From Neoscytalidium dimidiatum (lineage: Eukaryota > Ascomycota > Dothideomycetes > Botryosphaeriales > Botryosphaeriaceae): a DNA stretch of 64,000 nucleotides. Positions 36,231-46,948 of this stretch are shown in pieces; the first letter of the stretch is position 1; every line of letters starts with the position of its first letter. The stretch lies in assembly GCA_037367355.1 (NCBI GenBank), contig CM074703.1, positions 3,038,001 to 3,102,000 of the forward strand, written 5' to 3'. The translations under genes were made by a program, and so were the position numbers. Under the pieces are notes generated by a model. That model saw nothing but the letters and a program-made list of their open reading frames with translations, did not search any database and was not told the origin of the DNA.

Positions 36231-38251
36231 TTGCTCAATTGCTTCGGCGCAGGGGGATCCAGCACCGCTAATCTCTCATCTCCACACCAACACCGCTCAC
36301 CAGCTCCCGCCCCAGCCAGCGCCTCCCCCGTCGTCACCTTGTCGCAACCACCCAGAACGCGAAGCGGTTCGTCCGTGTCTGTCACTCCTTTGAACTCCCC
36401 ACCGCACGGCGGCTGTTTGCGCGCCCCCGACAAGCACCGCGAGTCGCCCGACCACCACCACCCTGACCCGTCTCTCGCTGCCACGACGGCCGACTCACCA
36501 TATCCCCCTCCCTTTTCCTCGCTCTACTTCCCCAACCGCCACCTTCCCGACGACGACCCCGACAAGCACTCTGACCAGGAGAGCGACCACGACACCGACG
36601 CCCCGCCCGCCTTCGCTCCCGCCCCGCCCTTCGAGGAGCCCTCATCGTCCGCCGCCGCTGCCGCCGTTGCCGAGACCAAGGCCGCGCTCCCTCAAGACAC
36701 CAAGGACGGTGCCAGTTCCAGCAAGGACCTCGACGACGGCGAACCTCCCCCACCCTACAGCGAAGGCTCCAGTCCGCTCGAGTCTTTCACATACGTCATG
36801 GCTACCGCAGGAGGTCCCGCGAGCATCATCACCCAGGTCTCCCAGGGCGGAGGGCCGCCGATCAACACGCTGGGAGGTCAGTCGCGCCTTGCAAGTCCCT
36901 GCTTTGCACCTGCCCCGCTAATCTGTTCCCAGGCGGATCGGACGAGAACATCACGCTTGAGCTTCGGTACGCTGCGCCGTCCAATCACCCGATCCGTAAC
37001 CGCTACAATCGCTAACGTGCGCAAATACATCCAGAGGCGTCCGGTTCACACTGTCGAGAGACGAGCTCCTGACGCTGCCCGAGTTCGTGCTGCTGTCGCT
37101 CTTCCCCAATGGCCTCCTTCCCGACGGCCACATGAACTCGTACCCGGATGGAGACGTATATCCAGTAGACGTTAGTAGCCCGCCCGCCTCAAGCGCCCGT
37201 CCCCCTTCTCTGTCCCCCGATGCCCCTGCCGCCGCCCAGCCCGTTGCGCAGGCCTCGCCCTCCGCAAAAGCTGAAGCCATAAGATCCCACCTTGCATCCC
37301 CATCATTGTACCTGTCTGACATATCTTATCATTCCCAGTACGACCCCAATTCCCTGCAGTACATGCTCGATTTCTTCCGCCATGTCGCACAGACCATACC
37401 CACGTCTCCGCCCTCGCCCTCCACCCTCGTCGGCGATCACCAAGCCGAGGCGGTGCCCATTGAGCCAATGCACGGTTCGGCGCGGGATATGCTGCAAGAC
37501 CGCGCCGGCATCATTGTGCTACGAGAGGATCTGGACTTCTACGCGATTCCGCCAAGGAGGGACATCGAACAGGAGGAGATGATGCAAGTGAAGCGGGCCG
37601 CAGGCAAAGCACTGCTCAAACAGGACGGCATCTTCTCTGGTTTGAGGAAAAGCGAGGAGCCGGGCACGACAGAACAACACCTGATCGAGATGCTGACAGC
37701 CGGGTAAGCCGCTACACCGCTTTTTCTCTTTCTCAGCACAACCTGTCCCACCTTTCTGCCCCACATCCGCCCAAGTCCGTATGGACGAGAGCACGAGCTG
37801 ATATGCTGATCGTTCTGGTCAAACAGTGGCTTCAATCACGACGATCGCTGGGGTCACCGCGCAGGCGAGCCCAACAAGGCGGTCATCTGCAGCATCGCAC
37901 TAGCACGGTTACGGACCGATATCAAGGGCAACGATTTGAACAGCAATGCCGTCGGCATGGCACAGAAACTGCTTCTTTTCTGGCGCAAACCGGCGCGCCG
38001 TTGTTGGTGGGAGGGGGTTGAGCTTGAGAACGTCGAGGGTGTGGAAGGCAAGCTTAAGGTGTGGATCCGCAGGGTTTGGACGTTGGAGATGGTGAGTCAT
38101 TGTCTCGTCGTGGTTGAAGACCCTGTTGCGGCTATACCGTTCCGCAACGTGTGCGCAGCGATGTTTCGGGAGGCCGCAGCAAGGGAGCCGTGGCATTTCA
38201 GTTTCCTTGCTAACAAACCTCCGTTTTTAGAGCGTCATCGGGTTGCGCTGA
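36231..38251 (+). CDS. Whi2-like BTB-domain growth/stress regulator (5' end unplaced)
   Basis: Whi2 proteins carry a KCTD-like BTB fold and act with Psr1-type phosphatases in stress response and TORC1 restraint. Exons after the first are clear: to 36876, then 36933-36966, 37035-37170, 37339-37703, 37827-38091 and a 21-nt last exon 38231-38251. Joined they give ITLELRGVRFTLSRDELLTL, PEFVLLSLFPNGLLPDGHMN, DPNSLQYMLDFFRHV and AGIIVLREDLDFYAIPP. The first exon is open back to 36180 with Pro/Ser-rich sequence and GEPPPPYSEGSSPLESFTYV but has no ATG until 36798. Starting there would give 299 aa. The codon bias upstream of 36798 looks coding, so a separate first exon is likely but was not found. Family call from memory, good but not certain. 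Confidence 0.72.
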
Positions 38252-39955
38252 TCAGCCGACGCATCGTCCCATGGCTACATGGTCATGCGGCCCTGTCCGA
38301 CTATCGCAAGTCCTGCGACATTTCCTTCCCCCTTGCGCGAACTCAGGATCCAGCGATACCACAGCACACCCAAAATACGCCATTTCCAACATCCTCTGGA
38401 CGCCCGGTCCAACAGCGGACACATCCCCCCCGAACACAACATCAACCCCCACATGGAACCGGTCCTAATCCATGTCTCAGTGCGTTCCTTTTAGTCAAAC
38501 ACGTTTTCATATTCGGATCCAAAAGCGGGATAGCAACAACAACACGCAAGTACGAGCAGGCGACAGAAAGACTTTGATACCTCCTTTTTTATATTTGCTG
38601 CTCTTCTTTTCTTTTTCCTTTACCAGCACCCCTCTCTTTCTGTGTCCGCGTATGAATGAATGACGAATTGCCGCACCTAGGCGGTTCTTCGCCGATAATT
38701 CTGACAGTTCTCTGATCCCTTGTTCCCTTTTTCTCCTTTCACATCCTCTTTTCCCTTTGTGTGCTCTCGCGTTTCTTGCGTTAGTAGATGAGAGAAAAGA
38801 GGATGGTCTTTTTGAGGGGAGGGTGAAGGGGTTGTGAGGGATGCGGGGAGGAGGAGGTTGTTATCTTCTTTTTCTTTTTTCTATTTTCTTCTGAGGGGTG
38901 GAAGGAGAGTGAGGAGGCAGTGGGTTTTGCGAAGAGATGCAAGATGCGGAAAGGAAGCTTTGCTAGTAGATGATCATCGCGGGATTCTCAGGAGCGATCG
39001 TTCGGGATGAGGGACAAGAGATGGTTATGGAGGGTAAGCGAGGGAGGGGAGAGAAGACGGCTCCAGAGAAGATCTGGCCGGACGTGTCTTTTCTTTCTTC
39101 CGAGCAAAGCCCCCCCTTCCTCTACCTTGCAATTTCCTGTTCGTCTCGGCGTGCTGCTGAGAATGAAGGATGCGGAGGGGTGGTACATAGTGTACACAGA
39201 CAGTAGATCACCACTGGGAATTCGATAATGTAACTTGGGCTCGGATGGGTCACTTGCTTGTGGTGTTGTGATGGAGTGGTGCATTGTTGGGAATGGTTGA
39301 GGGGATGGGCTAGGGTAAAGGAGGGGATGTGAAGAGGGGTGTGTGCCTGCTGGTCACTTCGCGTTTGGGGGGAAGGTGATGAATGGTAATGATTTGCATT
39401 TGACGTCTATATGTGCGTGATTTTATAGCAGCAATCTGATTACAGCATCGAGATATTGACGAACAGACAATCCGACTTCCGAACGAAACGTTCAACGTTG
39501 AGTTTATTTTGGGGTTTGGAAAAAAAAAAAAGAAAAGGAAAAAAGCCGGAAACTACGTGCATGAAGTGATACGCTTGATCTAGATGCAGTTCGACCGGCC
39601 AATTCATCGGATGTTCATTGCGGAGCAGTACAATCAGGCATGAAGAGGAACCAGCCATCCATCCGCCCTGTGCGCAGACAGCAGCTCCGTCCCCCGTCCA
39701 AGCCCTCTTGATGGCCCGGATAGAAACCCGCCGTCCTCCCGGTCGATGATTCCCCGTGGCAGTCCAACTCCTTGCCTCCATCGCACACGTCCCCCGTGAT
39801 CTCGGCCGGCTGGAAGTCGCCGTCCGCGGAGACTGGACTCCGGTCGCCGCAGCTTGCGCAATGGTGGAGTCGAGTTGGTGTCGCGTGGTGGCTTTTCTGG
39901 GCTGCCGTGAGTGCTGGGCCTCGCCGCTTCGAGCGTGTTTGAAGGCATGTACGGT
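38252..39955. other. Spacer, no intact gene
   Basis: Pyrimidine-rich and purine-rich runs (38580-38950) are probably the 3' UTR and flank of the Whi2-like gene. Between ~39640 and 39955 there are scraps in several minus-strand frames that probably continue the decayed phosphotransferase gene. Confidence 0.45.
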
Positions 39956-40347
39956 CATGATGAAGGTGATCAGGCAGTTGCGAATCGAGGCCAGGCCGTG
40001 TGGTATGGGCGCGGGCATTGCGGGCGCGTGGGAGGAGAGGGACGACAGCGCTGCGTGGCCGTTGCGCATGTCGGTGTAGCCGCCGGAGGTGACCTTCGCG
40101 ACAATGGCGTCGGAGCATCGGAAGACGGCACCGCGAGGGAAGATGGCCCAGAGTGTGTTGGAGGTCCGGAGGAGGGGTTTTCAGCTATTGGAGGAATAAT
40201 GTGGCACTCTCTTCGGCGGCAGCGGGTGTTGTGGAGTTCAGAGAAACGAAAGTTTGGACATGTGTTGGAGAGGTTTTCTCTGATGTGGAGGGTTTGGGCT
40301 CGGTCCAGATGCTCAAAGAGTTCCGGTAAGGTGTTGAACTCTTCCAT
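39956..40347 (-). pseudogene. Frameshifted APH/choline-kinase-like phosphotransferase remnant
   Basis: The minus-strand frame from 40347 reads MEEFNTLPELFEHLDRAQTL and continues sensibly to IIPPIAENPSS near 40175. Sensible sequence then continues in another frame: LRTSNTLWAIFPRGAVFRCS, DAIVAKVTSGGYTDMRNGHA and PAPIPHGLASIRNCLITFIM, down to about 39956. This order (strand, AxVxK lysine, then the HAP.MPAP.PHG linker) is what I know from the N-lobe of fungal APH-type kinases. The two frames differ by a single-base shift inside a C/T-rich run near 40165-40180. The second lobe with the HxD and DxD catalytic motifs is not recognisable downstream. I infer a decayed gene; a sequencing error could explain the shift but not the missing C-lobe. 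Confidence 0.6.
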
Positions 40348-40948
40348 CGTGAGGGGTTTCTGATAGTACGGGGTTGGGAGCTTTCTTCATTCGCAGGCGA
40401 AGAGATTCATCTTTGGGTTCAGCAAGCTCGTTTCGATACTTTTCAGGGTGAAAGATAGAATTTCTACTTCTGGATCTCTCTCGAGCAAGGCTTTTACATG
40501 AATTCTGATGTTGCGATTCAACTCGGCCGCTTCGTTGGTTAATGGAACAGGTAGCTTGCGATGTTCGTGAAGAAGCCATAGCTGAGCCTTGAACTTGCAA
40601 GGCCACAGTAATGATTCAGATGCATTCAAGATTGATATATCCCATGGAACACAACACAAACAGGCAGGGTAGTGCGGAGAAGATGCGGCGCTCATTATTT
40701 CAGGCGGGAGGAATCATTAACTTTCTCGATGCTTGCAATGCGGCACAGTAGCTACTGATGAGTTTGTACTGACTCAGCCAAGTATCCCTGCGTTTCGCAC
40801 TGAATTCATTGGTTCTGCTGGCAAAAATGACTATACTGAAAAATCTTGATACGTAAGAAATACGGTTGTAATATGAGCCACATAGGAAAAGTGTGTTCTG
40901 ATCTTATCCGCCAGTAACGTATATTCTTTCTGGTCTGTAATGTCGCCT
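40348..40948. other. Spacer, no supported gene
   Basis: AT-richer. Short frames only. Lies between the phosphotransferase remnant and the 3' end of the C2H2-type gene. Confidence 0.45.
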
Positions 40949-43900
40949 TTAGTTATCTCTCTCATTTCCATTATTACCCATCTGGGGATTAGGAATGTGC
41001 GGCAGCGGGATGTTTTCCGAGTAGGCCTCAGTAGACATAGTGTGTCCCTGGAAAAGACTCCAGTCGTCCGAGGGAAACCCACTACCCATGCGCTCATCCA
41101 ACAAATATGTCCAATTTGGCTGTTGAGATATATCAATAGGGGCGAAATGGGCCGGCGTAATATTTGGATTGGCCGCGCTGGAGAATTGTGAAAGTGTCGG
41201 TCCGGCAGCTGCGTAATTGGTGTGGAAAGGCGTTGCGCCAGCGTGCACATAATTCGAAGGCTCATTTGTTTGTGAACGTGCTGTGTATGTATCATCGGAT
41301 CCATTGAGGAGGGTTCCATAGGCAGAATCGGACTGACTGCCATCAGTAACAGGCCTGTTCATCTGATTCGAACGGCTTCCCGCTTCGACAATCGCAGTCC
41401 TTGCATCAGGCACGCTTGGGGCTTGAAGAGGGGGTGGAGAAAAGAACTCTATCTGCCTCGTGGGAACAATTTGAGCGTGTTGTGGTTCAGAATTTTGGGT
41501 AGTGGGCGATTCCGTTGCCTGACTTGATGGAGGATCCCTCGTGCAACTGTCTGGGTCTTCGCGAAACGCTGCCCACAGAGTCTCAGCGGCACGGCGGGCG
41601 GCCTCGACCATTACCTCCGTTAGTCTCTCCTGCATGAGGGCCTCTTCTCTCACAGCAGCTTCCTGAAGCTCGGCTCGGACGCGTCTGGGGAACTCGCGGC
41701 GGCTGTACCTCTCAAACGCTCGAAATCTGGCGGAGTCCGGGGAGACACCAGGATGCTGAACTATTTCTTGGCTGTTGGTACAATCTACATGTAAGAGTTA
41801 GTTTCATCTAAGTTGCTGCAGGCTTGAAAATGTAACAACAATTTTAAGGAGATCTCTGGAGTTTATACGTGTAACCCCGAGCGGTCAAGGACTTACAAGG
41901 TGACGGAGCTTCTGCGTCCTGAGGAAACAGTATGAAATATACATCAACCCATTTTTCTTCCTCAGTGTTCACACCTTCCTTGGCTCTTCTTGACCGGAGA
42001 TCCTTCTCTTGTTGGCTCGTAATGCCTTGAACTACCGGCTTATCGAGGAGTTCTTCGCACCTTACCAGGGCAAGATGATGCTCGTCAAGCTTTTCTTGGG
42101 TGCTGAACTCTTCGCAGCACCGAACGCAATGTGGCTTTTGCAAGTGACGCCTATATAGATGCTCCCTTTATTTAATTTAGTAATATTATCTTCGGCATTG
42201 TTTAAGAAGTTAACTCACTTCATCCTTGCCACAGTAGGAAATCCAGGAAACATACAGGATGCATGTAACCTTGCCCGAGATTGATTGCTGGATTGCTGTC
42301 TCTGATAGAACGGACATGCAAACTTCACCCCTTTTTTCTCTGGCTCAGAGCCCTTCTGCCGTTTTCCCTTTCCGCTGTTACCATCATCTTCATCATCGTT
42401 GGGCTTCTTTGAGTCTCGACGCTTCCGTTTTCCAAGAGCATATGAAGGCTTCGACGATTGAGCTCGAGAATCCATTACCTTTGGTGTTCCTCGACTTGTG
42501 CTTGACTCACCCGCAGTTGTGTTACACCTTGCCTTCGAGCCAAGAATGGAAGACTGCGTGGAGGAGGACAGGCCAGAAGCACTAGAACATGGAGTCGTAA
42601 TCGAGTTTGGGAGGTCCGATTCATCCTCCAGGTCGGAGCCCTCGTATTCAGACTCCGAAGGACTCGAGATATCAAGGTCTTCACGGGTATCGAACCCCAA
42701 AAAGTAGTAAAACATATCCTCAAATTCCTCCATGACATCATCTATCATCTCATCCATCCTCTCTTTTGCCAATGGTTTGATCATCACTCCATCTGAAGAC
42801 GGAGTTGAGAGGCTGGAGGGAGACGTCTGGCTACTTCGTGACGATGGGTCTGGGCTTGCACTACCGTGGATTTTATCGTTTTGAGTGTTTTGTGGAAACT
42901 GCTGGATGGCCTCTTGATGGTTCTCTGACTTTGAAAGCGCAGTAGACTGGGGCTCACTTTTGGTAGCTGAGTCCATTGATATCGGTTCGACCGAGTGTGG
43001 ATTAACAGAAAAGGCAGGGACTTTGATTTGAGTCCCACTACGCGTCGTATTACAGTCCTCCTCCAACAAGCTCTCATCCAGGTTTGTGTTTGAAGGAGCG
43101 AGAGAAGGTTGCCGGGGGCGAAACCTGTCTAATGCCTGATTGGAGCAATCCTGGGACTGCCTTTGGTCCTTCAAATCAAGAATTTGTGGGGCTAGACAAT
43201 CCTTCGCCACTCTTTCGTAGTCGAGACCATGCTCCGAGAGTTCATGCTGGTTACGATTTTCCGCGGCAATGAAGAAAGAGCCATTTTGTTCAAAACAACC
43301 TTTCAATCGGCAAATGAACATTTGAGACTGACTCATAGACCTTGCGTGATAAATCTCCTCGGAAGAATTGGACGGAGACGCGGTAGAAGCAGATGGGTTG
43401 GGAACAGACAGTGATTGATCTGCTAGTTTCGGCCAGCTAATGAAGTTCTCGCGAAGCGGACTCGGAACTCTTGGAACGTGATGCGGGGAGTAGAACGGAT
43501 CCAAATATGTGCCGCATTTGCCAGTGGCCGGTTGATTTGTGAAATCATTGAGACAATTTGCCACGATGCGCGTCTGGCAAATTGTGCGCTGTTCCCCCAG
43601 CGGCTGAAGCGGGGTTCCGCGGAAGCCGGCATCGATTTGGTCCAAGTGTGCACACAAAGGGCTACGTGACTCTGACTCCGGTATGGGTGTATCAAATCGA
43701 CTTCTGTTGCAGCAACTGCAGGGGCTGGGGGTACTCGTTCTAGCGTGTCCTACTCCCTGTGGTGACACGTCGCCACGCCGCTTCCGCCCCGGCGAAGTGC
43801 GTACAACCGAATGAGCGCTCCGTAGAGAAGGAGACGAGCCAGCCTTGGGTGATGGATGCTCTGAGATATAGGACTCACTCCCAGGCGGAGTTGGTAGTCC

Positions 43901-44359
43901 AATTGTGATCAGAGGAAGTGTAGATCTACCGTTTCCAGCAGATTCATGCATCCGTTCCATTCTTGAAGGACTGCTTGTGTGCGGCACGTATTCGAATACA
44001 AATCGTTTGTCACTGTCTGCTGGACTGATAGGGCCTCCATCGTGTTCTGCATTGAAGGTCGTGGTAACAGACACTGTCTGTCGAATGGATTCTGTGGTGC
44101 CGAACCTTGGTGAAGTGATTTGCCGGACCTGTGGAACCTGTGGGACGGCCAACGAATCCTCGCGTGATAGCGCTTGGGTGGCTTGGGGAACACTCAGTTT
44201 CCTTGAATTGCCAGCATATTCAGAGCATTGAGGAATTTTTACCCAACGCTCGTGGGTGGATGTGTTGTCCAACGCTGCAACAACACCAACTCCGAGAAGG
44301 AAATGATCCACGCTGGCAACCGTACGAGATCGACGCGACGGCGAGTAATGATTCTCCAT
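40949..44359 (-). CDS. Large C2H2-type zinc finger domain protein
   Basis: Fungal protein of unknown function with a conserved zinc-binding core, probably nuclear. Three exons: 42219-44359, 41897-42165 and 40949-41784 (53- and 112-nt introns), 1081 aa. The start is the first ATG, at MENHYSPSRRSRT. Residues 1-~640 are Ser/Pro-rich and disordered, then an NLS-like GKRKRR and an acidic patch. The core is KGVKFACPFYQRQ, ARLHASCMFPGFPTVARMKE, HLYRRH and CVRCCEEFSTQEKLDEH, interrupted by intron 1, followed by QGITSQQEKDLRSRR and KWVDVYFILFPQD. From memory this order (CPF.., FP..VARLKEHLYRRH.., CxxCxxxF) is a very common Pezizomycotina family, often in accessory regions. The C-terminus is Gln/Asn/Ser-rich. 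Divergent from the Cys-rich gene at 45397. Confidence 0.85.
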
Positions 44360-45396
44360 TGGACATGAAACTGTAAAGTCTTTAGGCTTATGTGTAGTAG
44401 AAACGGACAAGAGTGAAAAGGCTGAGGAAGAGTCTCAAAAGGATGAGGCTGAATTAGCTGGCAGGGATTATCTGATGTCTTTCGGCCTTGTCAGGCAGAC
44501 TTGAGTTGATCAAGGAGAGAATAGTACTGGCTTTTTCGAGAGAGAAATAGTGGAAATTGAGGCTCTAGCTGAGAGCTGAGAGATATTGGAGAATCTCGAC
44601 TTCCACCTGAAAATGTGGGTGCTGCCTTGTTCCAAAAGTTATGCGCACCCGCGCAAAACTCAGTCGCGCAAAACACACAAGCCCTATTCGGGTCATGCGC
44701 AGCTTCGTGTCAGGATCGGCATGCATTGATGCAAGAGGCGTGGCCCTGTAAGTAAAAATTATCATTAAAACCCTCTGCGAATGTATGAACACCTGCGCGT
44801 GTGGATCTGAAAAGTTCGTAGTTACTGTTTGTCGCCCCCAAGGCATCGGGTCCGCAGCAGGGCGCTCTTGAAGAGGCCACCCGGTTCAGCCGCACTCTTC
44901 CGCGGAAGATCTTCCACTCTGGATTTAACTGGGACTGGCATGCAGCCACAACGAGAGTGCTTGGAAAGTGAGTTTTGCGCAAGTGAGCAAACCTTTGTGA
45001 CGGATTCCGCCAGCGAGGGGAACGAAAGCTGAACGATGGTGCGCAAATCTGCACCTGCTGTTAAATAATGAGTATCCGCAACTGAGTTATCCAGCTGATT
45101 TCAATGCACTCTGTCATGTAGTTACCCTGATGTTCCGATTTTGTGGCTGCCGATACGGCTTTCACGTAGAGACAAGCGGCAACAACTTTGCGGACATGGG
45201 CAACTGGACTTTGGATTTTAGGAATAAACTGAGTATGCACTCAATTGCGCAGGTGCGCATTATCGTAGGTGTGAGCTTCAAAACAAGCCGAGCCAACTCT
45301 CACAATGGCTTTCTCGGGTGATTCTATAAGTGAACAAAAGAACGCTGAGAGGCCGCCGGACATCAGCATCTAGAAGTGGTTTCGGTAACTTTCGAG
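44360..45396. promoter_or_regulatory. Divergent promoter region dense in TGCGCA palindromes
   Basis: 1.04 kb between two divergent start codons. TGCGCA occurs at 44642, 44696, 44976, 45040, 45246 and 45254, and related CGCGCAAA copies lie near 44650 and 44665. A palindromic hexamer at this density suggests a binding site of a dimeric regulator. This is inference; the factor is unknown. Confidence 0.5.
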
Positions 45397-46107
45397 ATGT
45401 CATACCTCAATTCCGCAAGCATGCCGTCTGTTCTTACTCACGAGACAAAGCCCGGTCACCAAAACGGGAAGCCTCAAGGCTGGCAGCCTGGAACATGTGT
45501 TTACTACTGCTGTGCCTGTGGCTTTGGCCCCCTGATTTCCGCCCTGTACTCCTCATGTATCGAATGCAATCATAAGCTGGAACCCCACTGCGACGTCAAG
45601 GTCATTCCGGATAGAAACGGTGGCGCGAAACCCAAGAACAGCCACGCGGAACCCTCCGTCCGGCACCATGCCAGGCAAACTGCCGCCCCAGTCCGGAAAC
45701 CGGTGGAGCCATCCAAGCAAGTTGCAGAGCCTCATAGGCAACAACTGTCCAAGCCGATGAAACAGCAGACATGGGATCCCACTATGCTTCATGATAGTGG
45801 AACGATAACCATGTAAGCCATGTTGGTGAATCATAAAGTCCTGCGCGCAAATGCTGACCCTTTTGCGATCAGCCCCGGGAATAGTCATGATCAATACATA
45901 TTGCTCCGATATCTCGAGGAGCCACCAACTGTTATTGAAAGGCTAGCAAATGGACTTTCCTTAGAGCGGCAATACGAGTGGAGAGATGCCTACCAAGGGC
46001 TCATGTACAAATTCGACAAGCCAGAAGGGTCAGGTAGCGGCCCATCTTCCAAGTTGGAACTGGATGATAATGACTTGATTGGATTATGTACAGTTAAACC
46101 ATATTGA
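45397..46107 (+). CDS. Small Cys-rich zinc-ribbon-like protein
   Basis: Not assigned a function. Two exons, 45397-45812 and 45873-46107, with a 60-nt intron (GTAAGC...ATCAG) that joins SGTIT to IPGNSHDQYI; 216 aa. The N-terminal region carries CVYYCCACGFGPL and SSCIECNHKLEPHC (Cys 34, 38, 39, 41, 54, 57, 65 and a His), a CxxC..CxxC(H) pattern I know from short fungal proteins with a WxCCxCGxGP zinc ribbon. The middle is a basic, Pro/Gln-rich linker. The C-terminal part (ILLRYLEEPPTVIERLANGL) looks helical. It is divergent from the C2H2-type gene with which it may share the TGCGCA-rich promoter. No signal peptide or membrane segment. Confidence 0.65.
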
Positions 46108-46948
46108 CTCCCAAGGAAATTAAACAAATATCACTTTAGTGCTAACATTTGGCGTTGTGCTTTATGCAAAGAGGAATCGGTTTATGCTAGTCGGCCTTGA
46201 CCAGCATCAGTAAGTATGGTTGCTCACGCAAACGTTACTTTATCACGCACCAACTTATGCTCTACTTTACAGGTCAGATTCTTGTTGATGCGCTTCTTGG
46301 AAACACGCCTCGAGAACTGGTAGAGATACTCCATGTGTATCCTTCGTGTGCTCTTATCCATAAAATACCGGCTGGGGTCGGAGACTGAGGAAGGAGGTGG
46401 ATGTGGAAGTTGGTGGCGAGGATGGTCTTTGGGGGTGGGGGGGAAGAAAGTACCTGTAATATCACGTTACGTGGTTCATGGAGGGAGCTAGTATCCATGA
46501 GCTCGAGCTCGGCATCGCCTCGATGATTTGGATGTGTCTGCAAAAATTTTCCCCATATATGGATAGTTTCGTCAGAGTGTTACATCCACGCCCGTTAATA
46601 GTATCAGCATGTACTCGCCTTAACACTGAACATAACTGCACTGTCTTTTGGAACGGCTGGCCAGAACAGGCCGCAACATCATAATGAATAGAGAACAGCT
46701 AGAGTAGCAAGAAATGATTTGAACAAAGGCTAGTACGGATGAACGTTTCGTTCATTCCAAGTCTTAAATAATCTCCCTGGAGTCTTCTCACGTTTTCACG
46801 TGCCTGCGTCTTACTTCCCTTTTTGGCCCCCACAACGGGACTGGTGCCGGATACTAAAAATAAGCACTAGCCAGTGAGGCTGAGATCGCACAAACAGTCT
46901 TAAAAGTCAATCCGGAGGAATTGATGCCTACTTTGACACAATGCTGCC
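46108..46948. other. Spacer, no supported gene
   Basis: AT-richer stretch between the Cys-rich gene and the DUF6536 gene, with short frames only. It should contain the promoter of the downstream membrane-protein gene. Confidence 0.5.
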
